Origin: CAZAPO01 sp044841755
GTDB taxonomy: Bacteria; Bacteroidota; Bacteroidia; Flavobacteriales; Flavobacteriaceae
Assembly: GCA_044841755.1 (NCBI GenBank)
Contig: JAXOFM010000004.1
Location: 124,001-188,000 of the forward strand
Direction of reading: 5' to 3'
DNA length: 64,000 nucleotides
A program made the position numbers and the translations under genes. The notes below the pieces were generated by a model, which was not told the origin of the DNA, searched no databases, and saw nothing but the letters and a program-made list of their open reading frames with translations. How positions within the stretch are numbered: the first letter of the stretch is position 1; each line of letters starts with the position of its first letter. Positions 50,786 to 59,828 of the stretch are shown here, piece by piece.

Positions 50786-50793
50786 TAAATTTG
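50786..50793 (+). promoter_or_regulatory. Possible promoter -7 box of yaaA
   Basis: TAAATTTG matches TAnnTTTG exactly, 18 nt before the yaaA ATG. The AT-rich surroundings and missing -33 make this less certain than other boxes. Confidence 0.42.
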
Positions 50794-50811
50794 ATATCAA
50801 ATAATTGATTC

Positions 50812-51570
50812 ATGAAATTAGTATTATCTCCAGCTAAGTCTTTAAATTTTGAAAGTGAATTGCCAACTACACGCACTACAGAAGGATGCTTTTTAAAAGA
50901 GGCTGAAAGGCTTAATAAATTGCTTAAGAAAAAGTCAGCAAGAAGTTTATCAAAGCTTATGAAAATATCAGATGCTCTTGGGCAACTGAATTATGAGCGT
51001 AATCAAGAGTGGAGCCTTCCTTTTACTTCAGATAATGCGAGACAAGCTGCATATGCTTTTAGTGGAGATGTTTATAGAGGGCTTGATGCGTATACTATTT
51101 CAAAAGATAAATTAGATAAACTACAAGATACTGTTAGAATTATTTCTGGGTTGTATGGTTTGCTAAAGCCAATGGATTTGATGCAGCCCTATCGATTGGA
51201 AATGGGAACTAAATTTCCTGTTGGAAAGAATAAGAACCTTTATGAATTCTGGAGAAAAAAGGTAACTGAAGAGCTTAATAACGAACTTGAAGATGGTGAG
51301 CTTTTCTTAAATCTTGCAAGTAATGAATACTTTAAAGCAATAGATACGAAGGCTTTAAAAGTTCCTGTTATAACTGCTAGTTTTAAGGATTTTAAAAACG
51401 GGCAGTATAAAACTATTATGACCTTTGCAAAACTAGCTAGAGGTTATATGACCAGATATATTATAGATACAAATGCGAACACCTTGGAGGATTTAAAAGG
51501 ATTTAATTATGAAGGTTATGGTTTTAGCGAGGAAATGTCTACGGATACTGACTTAGTATTTGTAAGATAA
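50812..51570 (+). CDS. yaaA: YaaA-family peroxide stress protein
   Basis: A 252-residue member of the DUF328/YaaA family. Typical parts are the start MKLVLSPAKSLNFES, RQAAYAFSGDVYRGLDAYT, GLYGLLKPMDLMQPYRLEMG, and the C-terminal MTRYIIDTN and FNYEGYGFSEEMS. In E. coli YaaA lowers free iron during peroxide stress, and it has a DNA-binding fold with a helix-hairpin-helix. It is transcribed alone and ends at a hairpin shared with the convergent thx gene. Confidence 0.93.
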   Translation: MKLVLSPAKSLNFESELPTTRTTEGCFLKEAERLNKLLKKKSARSLSKLMKISDALGQLNYERNQEWSLPFTSDNARQAAYAFSGDVYRGLDAYTISKDKLDKLQDTVRIISGLYGLLKPMDLMQPYRLEMGTKFPVGKNKNLYEFWRKKVTEELNNELEDGELFLNLASNEYFKAIDTKALKVPVITASFKDFKNGQYKTIMTFAKLARGYMTRYIIDTNANTLEDLKGFNYEGYGFSEEMSTDTDLVFVR

Positions 51571-51573
51571 AAA

Positions 51574-51594
51574 AAGCGAGAGGGTATCTCGCTT
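51574..51594 (-). terminator. Terminator hairpin between yaaA and thx
   Basis: AAGCGAGA (51574-51581), loop GGGTA, TCTCGCTT (51587-51594). On the minus strand a strong T-run follows, so it mainly ends thx; on the plus strand the T-run is weak. It overlaps the thx stop codon. Confidence 0.8.
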
Positions 51595-51826
51595 ATTCTT
51601 TATCATCTTTTTTTGTTTCTGCTTTTTTTGTGGTTTTAGCTTTCGTTGCTTTTGGTTTTGCCGCAGCTTTTTTAGTTCCTGTAGCCTTAGTAGCTGTTTT
51701 AGGTTTTGCCTTTGGTTTTGAAACTTCAGCGGCTACATAAGCTTTCTTTTTTTTGCGTCGTCTTCTAGCTCCAAAAGTCTTGTTAGTTATTTTACCACGT
51801 TTTGTTTTTTTGTCGCCTTTTCCCAT
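51593..51826 (-). CDS. Small ribosomal protein THX with long Lys/Ala-rich tail
   Basis: A 77-residue, extremely basic protein. Residues 1-30 read as bTHX: MGKGDKKTKRGKITNKTFG then ARRRRKKKK. This matches the Thermus 30S protein THX, which is only about 26 residues long. The remaining 45 residues are Lys/Ala/Thr/Pro-rich repeats like those of histone H1 tails (KPKAKPKTATKATG, KPKATKAKTTKK). The tail is a common Bacteroidota addition. Function of the tail is unknown. Confidence 0.85.
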   Translation of the reverse strand: MGKGDKKTKRGKITNKTFGARRRRKKKKAYVAAEVSKPKAKPKTATKATGTKKAAAKPKATKAKTTKKAETKKDDKE

Positions 51827-51886
51827 AGTAACTATTTAAAAGTTAGTTCTTTAAAAATACTATTTTTAGAGCCTATTTCAAAATAC

Positions 51887-52540
51887 ATGTTTTTACATAA
51901 GCATCCATATCCTCCTTTTATTCAGCGTGATACAGAAAAATTGATTGTTGGAACCTTACCTCCTCCACGCTTTAGTACTGGTGAATTATTGGAAAAGGAT
52001 GTAGACTTTTGCTATGGTAGTTATTATAATTCTCTATGGTTGAAGATTGATAAAATCCATGATCTTAATTTACTTTTTGATAACTCTGAAGAAGCAGTAA
52101 AACAACGAAAAGATTTTTTAATCAAGCGTAAAATTGGTGTTTGTGATATTGTTCATAGCGCGGAACGTGAAAAGATTGATGCTTCAGATCTTGGTATGAA
52201 AAACATTAAACTGCGAGATGTAATTTCATACATCAAAAAATATCCAAGTATCCATACTTTATTATTTACTGGAGGCAATAGTAAAAATAGTCCAGAATAT
52301 TTCTTCAGAAAGCATATCAAAGAGTATGGATTAAAGCTAGAACTTGTAAATGACAAAGTGCCAAGGATTCATAACTTCCAACTGGATAATAGAGTGATAA
52401 AAACAGTGTCTTTAACCTCAGGCTCTGGAGCAGCTAATATCTCTATAAGTAGATTACCATTATATAAACAGTTAAAAGTAAATAATCCAAACTTTAACAC
52501 GTTTGATTTTAGAGTAATGCAGTACCGTGAATTCTTTTAG
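51887..52540 (+). CDS. Uracil-DNA glycosylase-superfamily protein
   Basis: A 217-residue protein that looks like the UDG fold: LIVGTLPPPRFSTG at 28-41 is in the place of the GxxPG loop, FCYGSYYNSLW is the aromatic pocket, and HTLLFTGGNSKNS and SLTSGSGAAN are the later loops. The assignment is by motif position. The catalytic residue is not certain. It is divergent from thx, and its stop overlaps the convergent membrane protein's stop. Confidence 0.6.
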   Translation: MFLHKHPYPPFIQRDTEKLIVGTLPPPRFSTGELLEKDVDFCYGSYYNSLWLKIDKIHDLNLLFDNSEEAVKQRKDFLIKRKIGVCDIVHSAEREKIDASDLGMKNIKLRDVISYIKKYPSIHTLLFTGGNSKNSPEYFFRKHIKEYGLKLELVNDKVPRIHNFQLDNRVIKTVSLTSGSGAANISISRLPLYKQLKVNNPNFNTFDFRVMQYREFF

Positions 52541-52866
52541 CTTTTCGACCAAACTGCATAAATAATATAAAGAAGCCCTGGAATTGCAAAAGCATTCATA
52601 ATTGGACTTTCAATTAGATCATTTCGAAAAATATGCAACCCAATCATTCCTAAAACAGAGAGAAATCCACCAAATCCTTTCCACTTAAATGCTAGAAGTA
52701 AACCTAATTGTACCAAAACTGGAAAACAAAAGAAGATAAATAGTTCCTTGCTGTCATTAAATCCGCCAATGCCACCATACATTGCTATAAATAAGATAGC
52801 AATTGATAATGTACCAAGAATTCTGGCAACCCACAGAGTGATGGTTAAAAATTTGGTTTTGTTTGC
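52537..52866 (-). CDS. Hypothetical membrane protein with four helices
   Basis: From ATG 52866 (a longer frame starts at 52890) the protein has 109 residues, with a short basic start (ANKTKF) and four hydrophobic helices. No family is recognised. The segment FKWKGFGGFLSVLGMIGLHI is a helix with a basic loop. Its stop is interleaved with the stop of the glycosylase-like gene on the other strand. It lies 20-45 nt downstream of the DUF4440-like lipoprotein gene. Confidence 0.65.
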   Translation of the reverse strand, partial: ANKTKFLTITLWVARILGTLSIAILFIAMYGGIGGFNDSKELFIFFCFPVLVQLGLLLAFKWKGFGGFLSVLGMIGLHIFRNDLIESPIMNAFAIPGLLYIIYAVWSKS

Positions 52867-52910
52867 CATAAATGAATCTAGAAGATACAAAATTCATGGT
52901 AAACATGGTT

Positions 52911-53471
52911 TTAGTTAGGTGCTTGATGATCGTAACTATATATTCTACTCATTTTCCATTCACCTTCTATCAAAATCCAAAGCGTGGTGTATTTAGCTGT
53001 ACTTGTTAAATATTCCGGCTTGTCGTTTGGTTCTTTAGCATAAAATGAATGTTCTCCCTTTAGTAAGGCAGCATAAAGTTCACCGTTTTTGTACATTGGG
53101 AATACTTTGGTAGAATTAGGGATAAGCTCACGTCTGGCTTTGTAACTTAATGTTCCAAGACCTTTCATACCATTTATAAAGTCTTCTTTAGTGTATGTTG
53201 CTCCACCTTGATCGTGATAGAACTCAATATCATCAGTAGCCAATTCATCTAAAATACTTGTATCTAGTTGATTGTATGATAGCTCAAACATGATGCTATC
53301 TTTTTCTTTTAAAAGATGGTACAGTTCAGATTGTTTTTCATTGTCTTGAGAAACTTCCAAACGACCGTGAACTTGGTCTTCTTTTTGTTGAACGTTTTCG
53401 ACGGGAGTTTCTTTACAGCTCTGTCCGGATATTAACAAAATAACCACTAATGGTTTGATTAGTAATTTCAT
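52911..53471 (-). CDS. DUF4440/SnoaL-like lipoprotein
   Basis: A 186-residue lipoprotein (Cys19 in SGQSC) with an acidic linker and an NTF2-like domain: ELYHLLKEKDSIMFEL, then ELATDDIEFYHDQGG and FINGMKGL, and YTTLWILIEGEWKMSRIYSY. The cone-shaped pocket often binds a small ligand or acts as an enzyme domain; here no catalytic pair is obvious. It is 53 nt downstream of the amidohydrolase gene on the same strand, and may be cotranscribed. Confidence 0.82.
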   Translation of the reverse strand: MKLLIKPLVVILLISGQSCKETPVENVQQKEDQVHGRLEVSQDNEKQSELYHLLKEKDSIMFELSYNQLDTSILDELATDDIEFYHDQGGATYTKEDFINGMKGLGTLSYKARRELIPNSTKVFPMYKNGELYAALLKGEHSFYAKEPNDKPEYLTSTAKYTTLWILIEGEWKMSRIYSYDHQAPN

Positions 53472-53524
53472 TTTTTGATTGATTATATTAATCGGTATGA
53501 TGAATGCCGAAATCGTTACATCTT

Positions 53525-55519
53525 TTATTTAAAATGTTTTACACCAATAGCTTCATATAAAGCTTTCGGATTAAATATTTTTCCGTCTTTAATCGTTAGT
53601 TCTACGCGACGGATATCACTTATATTATTTAACGGATTTCCATCAATCAAAATTAAGTCGGCTAATTTTCCTGCCTCAATTGAACCTAATTTATCATCAA
53701 CCCAAGTTGTTTTTGCTGAAGTAATGGTTGCAAGTTTTAGTACATCACTTTCAGAAATTCCTGCTCGCACATAATTTTCAAGTTCAGTATGTAGACCAAA
53801 TCCAACCATAGCATCAGTACCTGGAAGTATAGTTATACCTTGGTCATGTAACTCTTTTACAATGTCTAAAAGCTTTTGAAAAGAAGCTTTGTAGTTTTCT
53901 GCTTCACCATCTGGAATAGGTAACCCAACACCGTAAAAACCGCGCTGAACTTGAATAGGAAGTCTATCCAAGATCATTGCAAATTGCGGATCAGGTTCGT
54001 CTGATTTAGTAGTAAACATTCCTTCGAAAATTGAAACAGTTGGATCTAGCTCAATATCTTTTTCTTTTAAGAGATTTACAAAATTCTGGAATTGTTCTCC
54101 TTTTAAATCTAATTTATAAGCATGTGCTGCAACTTCTGAAAAGCGTTTTGGAGTGCGTGAATCTATAGTGTCCGACAAGAAATTTAAAACTACCATATTC
54201 ACGTGTTGAATTTCATCATAACCATCTTTAATGGCTTGTTCTGCCAACATATGCGCGGGAATATGACCGCTTAATTTCAAACCTAGTTCATGCGCTTTTT
54301 CAGCCATAGGTTTTACCCAAGAAGGATCTATGGAGCTGTATAGTTTTATTTGATGGTATCCGTCATTGGCATAATCTTCAATAGCTTTAATACCTTCTTC
54401 AACATTTGAAATAGTTAACCCTGGACCAGCAAAGGGACCTTTTTGATCAATAAATCCAGCCATGGTCACTACACGCGGACCAATCACAGTGTTTTCATCA
54501 AACTCTTTTTTCATTTCAATAAGTTCACGAGAATTTGCCATATCTCTAACCGAAGTTACTCCAGCGGCTAGATGCATTAATCCATCTGATCGACCAATAT
54601 GTACATGGTTGTCAAATAAACCAGGTAATAATGTTTTGTTTGTTCCATCTATTACTTTTGCTGATTCTGGAAAACCAACAGTTGAGGTAGACACAGATTC
54701 AATTTTATTTCCGTTAATTAAGACAGTTTGACCTTCAATAAGTTCTCCAGAATTTGAATCGAATACATTTACATTAGTAATTGCAACTTTGCCATCTGGT
54801 ATTTCGGTGAGATTTTCTGCTAGATTTTTAAAGAATACATTTTCTTTTTTGGTTTGAATGTCTAATAATTCTTCAGTGAGCGCATTATTCTTTTCTTCTA
54901 TTATTGTTAACCATGAAGACACAGAAGCAAAAACACGATCTTCATTATCAACCCAAACATAATTTGGTGTGAAACTGAAGCCAGTTATTTCTAGTAACCT
55001 TAGATTATGATCTCCAATAGTTAGTTCATCTATGTTGGCTATTTTAACTGTTCCGCTTGGGTATAGATTTACACTGTGGTCAGGTGAAGTTAATAGTTTT
55101 CTAACCAATAACTCGGTATCTCCTAATGTTCCATTAATACTTGAATAAAACGTGTGTTCAATATGAGATTTACCTCCTTTTTCCGAAGTACTTTCCCAAG
55201 AGGCTTCGTTATTTTCTATTTTAAAAATTTCTGAAATGGTGTCCTTTAAATAATTGACACCTGATATTTCAAGCAATTGAATGTTACCTTGATAGTTAAG
55301 AACAATTTTTTCTTCTATCTCAGGACCACGACCTCTATCGTTAAAATTAAAAGTGTATAAATATTCATTGTTTTCGTCGCGTAAACTAGTATGAGTGCCA
55401 GCTAATTTCCCACGCATATAAACACTATATTCTCTTGATTGGTAAGTTGTGTTTGTTTGAGTTTCTTGGCAAGAAACTAATATAATTAGGCAGGCAATAG
55501 CTAGATATAAATTTTTCAT
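53525..55519 (-). CDS. Amidohydrolase lipoprotein with large N-terminal domain
   Basis: A 664-residue lipoprotein (Cys17 in ILVSC). About 230 N-terminal residues are a beta-rich domain of unknown type, followed by an amidohydrolase barrel: GLFDNHVHIG (HxH), HQIKLYSSIDP with the bridging Lys, LSGHIPAHM, and LPGTDAMVGFG with the catalytic Asp. The end is LGSIEAGKLADLILIDGNPL, as in the gene at 45569. A dipeptidase or lactonase role is possible. The relation between the two amidohydrolases is one of family, with low identity. Confidence 0.86.
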   Translation of the reverse strand: MKNLYLAIACLIILVSCQETQTNTTYQSREYSVYMRGKLAGTHTSLRDENNEYLYTFNFNDRGRGPEIEEKIVLNYQGNIQLLEISGVNYLKDTISEIFKIENNEASWESTSEKGGKSHIEHTFYSSINGTLGDTELLVRKLLTSPDHSVNLYPSGTVKIANIDELTIGDHNLRLLEITGFSFTPNYVWVDNEDRVFASVSSWLTIIEEKNNALTEELLDIQTKKENVFFKNLAENLTEIPDGKVAITNVNVFDSNSGELIEGQTVLINGNKIESVSTSTVGFPESAKVIDGTNKTLLPGLFDNHVHIGRSDGLMHLAAGVTSVRDMANSRELIEMKKEFDENTVIGPRVVTMAGFIDQKGPFAGPGLTISNVEEGIKAIEDYANDGYHQIKLYSSIDPSWVKPMAEKAHELGLKLSGHIPAHMLAEQAIKDGYDEIQHVNMVVLNFLSDTIDSRTPKRFSEVAAHAYKLDLKGEQFQNFVNLLKEKDIELDPTVSIFEGMFTTKSDEPDPQFAMILDRLPIQVQRGFYGVGLPIPDGEAENYKASFQKLLDIVKELHDQGITILPGTDAMVGFGLHTELENYVRAGISESDVLKLATITSAKTTWVDDKLGSIEAGKLADLILIDGNPLNNISDIRRVELTIKDGKIFNPKALYEAIGVKHFK

Positions 55520-55580
55520 TTAAGTGTTGGTTGGTTTAGAAGAACACTAAAGATAATGAATTTATAACAGCTCCAATTTT

Positions 55581-56459
55581 TTAATCACGCATGCTGTTAC
55601 TTATAAAAATGAGACCTTCAGGCAAAGAATCTACCCAAAAATTCCAGGTGTGTCCACCATCACGAACGCGATACTCGTGCGGAATACTTTTCTTTAAAAG
55701 ATCGATATGTAATTGTGAATTACCAATGGCTAAAAAATCATCATCACCGCAATCAAAGTAAATGTTTACTGTTTTAAGAAGTTCGGGATCTTTATTATTT
55801 ATAAGGTGTAATATGCTAGAATCATTGTAAGAATCGGTTAATCGATCTTCACCTTCCTTACCAACCAATTCTGGATCGATACGAGCAAAGTAATTATCAA
55901 AATTTCCCTGAGGTATTTGCTTAATTTCAGCGTCTGTTACAATAGCAGAACTAAAAGCAGCACATGCTCCAAAAAGCTCATGATGTTTAAGAGCAAGTCT
56001 CAAACTACCCGCGCCACCCATCGACAATCCACTAGTACTTCGGTATTTCTTTTCACTTTTAATACGATATTTCTCCTCAACATAAGGCATGAGCTCTTTT
56101 ATAATCATGTCTTCGTAGGGGTATGAACGATCTGCTTTGTTCATGTATAGACGATCATCGCCATCTGGCATGATAATAACCATAGGTGTAATTTTCTTTC
56201 CTCTTATAAGTTCATCAGTAGTAGCTTGAACCAATCCTACCCTTGTCCAGTCGGTTTCATCTCCGGTAAAACCATTTAGTAAGTACACTACAGGATAACT
56301 TTTATCAGAGCTTTCAAAGTTGGGAGGTAAGTAAACCGAATATTTAACATCGGTATTTAATAGGTTACTTGCCATGGATTGACTTTTCAGAACTTTACCT
56401 TGTGAATAACTATTTAGTAATAGGAAATAAGCAACAAAAGTGAAAAATACTCTTTTCAT
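55581..56459 (-). CDS. Secreted alpha/beta-hydrolase esterase (esterase D/CE1-like)
   Basis: A 292-residue protein with a signal peptide (1-20). The catalytic Ser146 is in GLSMGGA, the oxyanion region is YLLNGFTGDETDW, and the last triad residue is His in GGHTWNFW near 269. The pattern is the Fes/esterase D or feruloyl esterase (CE1) type. It would remove acyl groups from carbohydrate or lipid substrates outside the cytoplasm. It is monocistronic with a promoter box at 56496-56503. Confidence 0.88.
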   Translation of the reverse strand: MKRVFFTFVAYFLLLNSYSQGKVLKSQSMASNLLNTDVKYSVYLPPNFESSDKSYPVVYLLNGFTGDETDWTRVGLVQATTDELIRGKKITPMVIIMPDGDDRLYMNKADRSYPYEDMIIKELMPYVEEKYRIKSEKKYRSTSGLSMGGAGSLRLALKHHELFGACAAFSSAIVTDAEIKQIPQGNFDNYFARIDPELVGKEGEDRLTDSYNDSSILHLINNKDPELLKTVNIYFDCGDDDFLAIGNSQLHIDLLKKSIPHEYRVRDGGHTWNFWVDSLPEGLIFISNSMRD

Positions 56460-56495
56460 GAAAATGAATTGGTTGGTTAATTAATGTGCGCTTCT

Positions 56496-56503
56496 CAAAT
56501 TTA
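56496..56503 (-). promoter_or_regulatory. Possible promoter -7 box of the esterase gene
   Basis: TAAATTTG on the minus strand matches TAnnTTTG exactly, 36 nt before the ATG at 56459. No -33 TTG. Confidence 0.42.
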
Positions 56504-56523
56504 ATGAAACTAATTGAAACTTG

Positions 56524-57255
56524 TTATTTAACACGATAGGTTAGTTTCATTGTTATTGATGCTGTCTTTTCTTTTGATGTTGTATTATATGCACCTCCCC
56601 AAGAATAATCTTCGTTAGAGTTTTGACCGGTAATTTGGAATATTCCCATTTTTGCAACAATTAACTCATCAAGAGAAGATTTTGAATTGGTTGCAATCTT
56701 TTCTGCTCTTAATCTTGCATTTTCTGTGGCCTGTGATATCATTTCAATTTTTAATTCATCTAACTTTGTATAATAATACCTTGGAGCAGAAGAATATAGT
56801 TGAATGCCTTGATTCAAAAGCTCGGTAATCTCTCGAGAAATGCGTTCTACTTTTTCTACTTCCTTAGAATCAATTTCAACCGATTGATTTAAAGTGTATC
56901 CTGTAAATTCGCTTCCTAAGAATTTTCCTGAATCGGAATAAATACTCTTAGAGTTCTTTTGCGTATTTACAGCACTAAATACAATGTTCTCTTTTGATAT
57001 TCCTTTTGATACAAGATAACTTTGAATAGCTTCTTTGTTCTTTTGTAAATCAGCATAGGCAGTTTTAAGATCTTGATTGGTTTGTGAATAGGAAGCGTTC
57101 CAGACAATTAGATCAGAAGTAAAGTTTGATTGACCCAATCCAGTTACTGAAACTGTTCCTTGGGTTTTGTTTCGGTTCATAAAAGCGTTTCCAAGAACAA
57201 TGGAAGCCGTAACAATTGCGATACCAAAGATAATGGCAGTAAGATTTGTTTTCAT
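56524..57255 (-). CDS. SIMPL-domain protein with N-terminal membrane anchor
   Basis: A 243-residue protein with one hydrophobic segment (about 5-25) and a SIMPL (DUF541) domain: VSVTGLGQSNFTSDLIVWNAS at the start, VSKGISKENIVFSAVNTQK in the middle, and ENARLRAEKIATNS near residue 190. The family includes oxidative stress protein YggE, with unknown biochemistry. It is probably periplasmic. A 9-bp inverted repeat with one mismatch (57262-57289) lies upstream. Confidence 0.88.
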   Translation of the reverse strand: MKTNLTAIIFGIAIVTASIVLGNAFMNRNKTQGTVSVTGLGQSNFTSDLIVWNASYSQTNQDLKTAYADLQKNKEAIQSYLVSKGISKENIVFSAVNTQKNSKSIYSDSGKFLGSEFTGYTLNQSVEIDSKEVEKVERISREITELLNQGIQLYSSAPRYYYTKLDELKIEMISQATENARLRAEKIATNSKSSLDELIVAKMGIFQITGQNSNEDYSWGGAYNTTSKEKTASITMKLTYRVK

Positions 57256-57348
57256 AGTTATGTAAGTATTAATGTTATATAATACCTACGCCATTTTTTT
57301 TGATGAAGATTACGGCATTTACGACTTTAATTAATTATTAACAAAAAT

Positions 57349-58626
57349 CTATTCTAGAGATGAAAAGTCTATGCTTGGCGGTATTTTGCTAGAGCTCCTT
57401 TTAAAAACGGTGTCAATGGCTGTATTGTGATTTGTAAAACCGCAGTTTCGTAAAAAGAAACCATTATCTAATGATCCTCCAGAATAGTCTAATCTGGCAT
57501 CTTTTCTTGCTGTAGCATCAGCTGAGAATCTAGCTTGAGTTATTTCATGCCAATTACCTTTAGAGTCTCGCATCCACTGATTGTAAAAATTTCCGTGACG
57601 ATTAAGTGCTCCTGTATTTGGTATAAAGTTTTCCAAAAAAGAATATGGTCGTGTTAGGTAGGTTGATGTTTTTGGTCTTCTAAAACTGGCTATAAGATGC
57701 CATTGATCACTTTCAGGGTCGAAAAAGTAAGCGGTATAGTCAGTATTGTTCTCATCATATGGTTTTATATGAGTGAGAAATTTATAACGTACTTCACTTT
57801 TCCAGTGAAATACCTTGAAGCTTTGTCCTCCAGAGCCTTCATTACCAAATTCTCCAGTAGTTACGCCATCACCTTTTTTTAAGAGTTTAATTTTGTATTC
57901 TTCTGGAATGCTATTTGGGTCATCAGTTTTGTAAGGACTCCAAATTGAAAATAGAACTCGACGTTCTGTAGCTGAGTTTACCTGAATACCAAAGTAACCT
58001 TCTCCAAAACCATTAGCCACAAAATAGCAACCTTGAACATCTTGACCTTCGTCAATTTCAATTTCACTGTACATCCACTCAATATCATCTGTTGGCGTTT
58101 CAAATACTAAATGGGTTGAAGGACCACGACGTCCAAAATAAAAATCGTCTTTAACATATTTAACTATTGAGTCAACTTTTACGTCTAAAAGTAATTCAGG
58201 AACTGTTGCAAACGTAACATCTGTTTTAGAAACACCTTGAATATCAATGTAATGATAACCCTTACTTAAGGCTTTGTATGTATCAATAAAAATCGTATCA
58301 AGTGATGTGTTGTTAAGTGTTATGTTTTTTGAAGTTTCACCAAAAGTGATCTTAAGTTTAGAATCACCACTTTTTACCTTAGCTTTTATCCCAAAGGGAA
58401 TGTCTAAGGGTTCATCAACATGAAAATAAGTGCGAATTATATCATTAGAATCATCCCATTGTGTTATTCCATCTTTTGAAATAATTTCTGTAGAACGAAA
58501 AACATCGTTAATTGTCCAACTATTTCCAGTTGTTGGTATAGCAATGGTTGCATTAAAATCAACCTTTTTTTGACAAGCCAAACAGGTAGTTAGGAAAAGG
58601 AATAGAAATAGATTACGAAAAGTCAT
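57349..58626 (-). CDS. DUF3472-domain lipoprotein (with DUF5077-like N-terminal part)
   Basis: From ATG 58626 this is a 425-residue lipoprotein (signal TFRNLFLFLFLTTCLAC). A longer frame opens at 58662 but would add twelve residues that break the signal peptide. The N-terminal 130 residues are a carbohydrate-binding-like beta domain; the rest is DUF3472 (YFGRRGPSTHLVFETP, FFLRNCGF at the end). The function is unknown, although association with polysaccharide-degrading loci is known for the family. It lies downstream of an attC-like site. Confidence 0.82.
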   Translation of the reverse strand: MTFRNLFLFLFLTTCLACQKKVDFNATIAIPTTGNSWTINDVFRSTEIISKDGITQWDDSNDIIRTYFHVDEPLDIPFGIKAKVKSGDSKLKITFGETSKNITLNNTSLDTIFIDTYKALSKGYHYIDIQGVSKTDVTFATVPELLLDVKVDSIVKYVKDDFYFGRRGPSTHLVFETPTDDIEWMYSEIEIDEGQDVQGCYFVANGFGEGYFGIQVNSATERRVLFSIWSPYKTDDPNSIPEEYKIKLLKKGDGVTTGEFGNEGSGGQSFKVFHWKSEVRYKFLTHIKPYDENNTDYTAYFFDPESDQWHLIASFRRPKTSTYLTRPYSFLENFIPNTGALNRHGNFYNQWMRDSKGNWHEITQARFSADATARKDARLDYSGGSLDNGFFLRNCGFTNHNTAIDTVFKRSSSKIPPSIDFSSLE

Positions 58627-58660
58627 ATCTAAAGATATAGAAATTTGGGAAAGGAGTTTC

Positions 58661-58712
58661 ATTTAACGGTTTGGCTAAACTGCGTTTCAATACATTTTAG
58701 GTCTTGTTAGGC
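58661..58712. repeat. attC-like inverted repeat at the 3' end of the orphan cassette-like gene
   Basis: On the plus strand ATTTAAC (58661-58667) and GTTAGGC (58706-58712) match the integron core motifs RYYYAAC and GTTRRRY exactly at both ends of a 52-bp segment. On the gene strand GCCTAAC lies over the last codons of the ORF, the usual site in gene cassettes. The inner arms are weak (a short GTTT-AGCC-AAAC hairpin). The identification is tentative. Confidence 0.4.
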
Positions 58713-59815
58713 AAAGTATTTATATAATCCTCTAGATATTCGTGTAGCCCTTTTTCTGGTTGATCTAACAAGTTTTTTTTGTACTCAAACTGTAGCTTAT
58801 CTAATAGACGCATTATGTTGAAACCAATTGTATAATGATAATCAGTTGAGCCAGCATATACGAGGTAGTTAAAAGCATCATTGTTCAAGTCTATTTCTTC
58901 AAATTCTTTATAATTAATAAATTTTGGATCATTAAGAATTACTGGCGCATCTGGCTTGTTAAAATAGCTTTTAAGAACAAACATACTTTTATATTCAATA
59001 TATCTGGCTGATCCTTCTTGTATAACGTAATAGTTTTCTACCTGTTCCAAATGTGGGTGTTCTTTATTGTATTTAGTAATCCTTTTATTTCGTGTTTTTA
59101 AATAGGCTGACACCAATGAGTCACATGCGACTTTATCTTCTTCAGCAAGCGCAGTCATTAAAATGTCATTCTCATTTCGAATCATGGACAAGAACTGTTT
59201 GTCTTCCTGACAAAGGGCGACTAAATTTCTGGAGTCGAAAGGTAATACTCCAATTACTGTTTCCGCATATTTTACGTATTTCGAATTGTTATACTGAAAA
59301 TGATGAAACATTTCATGAACAACCATGGTTGCCCACATTTCTGTGCTTTCAACAGGGATGTGTTTTCCAATTTCTTCCACAGAAGAATATTGCTCTACAG
59401 GATTCTTAAAGAAGAATTCTAAAGAATCTTCTTCATTGAAACTAATCATTACTTCCATATGATAAGGAATACTATCTGTCCTTTTTGTTAGCCAATAATG
59501 GTCACTGTGTTTTTTTGATTTGTGTAACTTATTAACAACTACCGAATCTGGGAAGAACATTTCAGACCAATCTGCATGGAAGTAAATTAAAGTTCCTTCG
59601 TTATTCTTTGTCCCAAAGTCAGACCAAGTACTTTCAGCAACGGATTTTTTTAGGTCAAGAACGAAAGAAATCCTTCTTGTTGACAAGCTATCAGGTAAGC
59701 CAAATTGATTCTCTGATTTCTTGCTTTCAAAACTAGCATGAGAATCATTCTTTTGATTTTGGCATGCTGTTGTGAGAATGCAAATTCCTGCTATGAGTAA
59801 AAGTTTAATATTCAT
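58697..59815 (-). CDS. Orphan lipoprotein with HExxH metalloprotease motif
   Basis: A 372-residue lipoprotein (Cys18 in LTTAC). It has HEMFHHF at 167-173, a HExxH zinc motif (His167, Glu168, His171), preceded by a short helix and followed 100 residues later by EGSARYIEY, which could supply the third ligand Glu. That fits a gluzincin-type metalloprotease, but no named family is recognised. Both ends lie in attC-like repeats, so the gene looks like a mobile cassette, between trpA and the DUF3472 gene. Confidence 0.72.
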   Translation of the reverse strand: MNIKLLLIAGICILTTACQNQKNDSHASFESKKSENQFGLPDSLSTRRISFVLDLKKSVAESTWSDFGTKNNEGTLIYFHADWSEMFFPDSVVVNKLHKSKKHSDHYWLTKRTDSIPYHMEVMISFNEEDSLEFFFKNPVEQYSSVEEIGKHIPVESTEMWATMVVHEMFHHFQYNNSKYVKYAETVIGVLPFDSRNLVALCQEDKQFLSMIRNENDILMTALAEEDKVACDSLVSAYLKTRNKRITKYNKEHPHLEQVENYYVIQEGSARYIEYKSMFVLKSYFNKPDAPVILNDPKFINYKEFEEIDLNNDAFNYLVYAGSTDYHYTIGFNIMRLLDKLQFEYKKNLLDQPEKGLHEYLEDYINTLPNKT

Positions 59816-59828
59816 TTTTGTCCATTTT

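Noticed and set aside
57262..57289. GTAAGTATT/AATACCTAC imperfect inverted repeat before the SIMPL gene
   Set aside because: One mismatch and no additional copy; too weak to call an operator.
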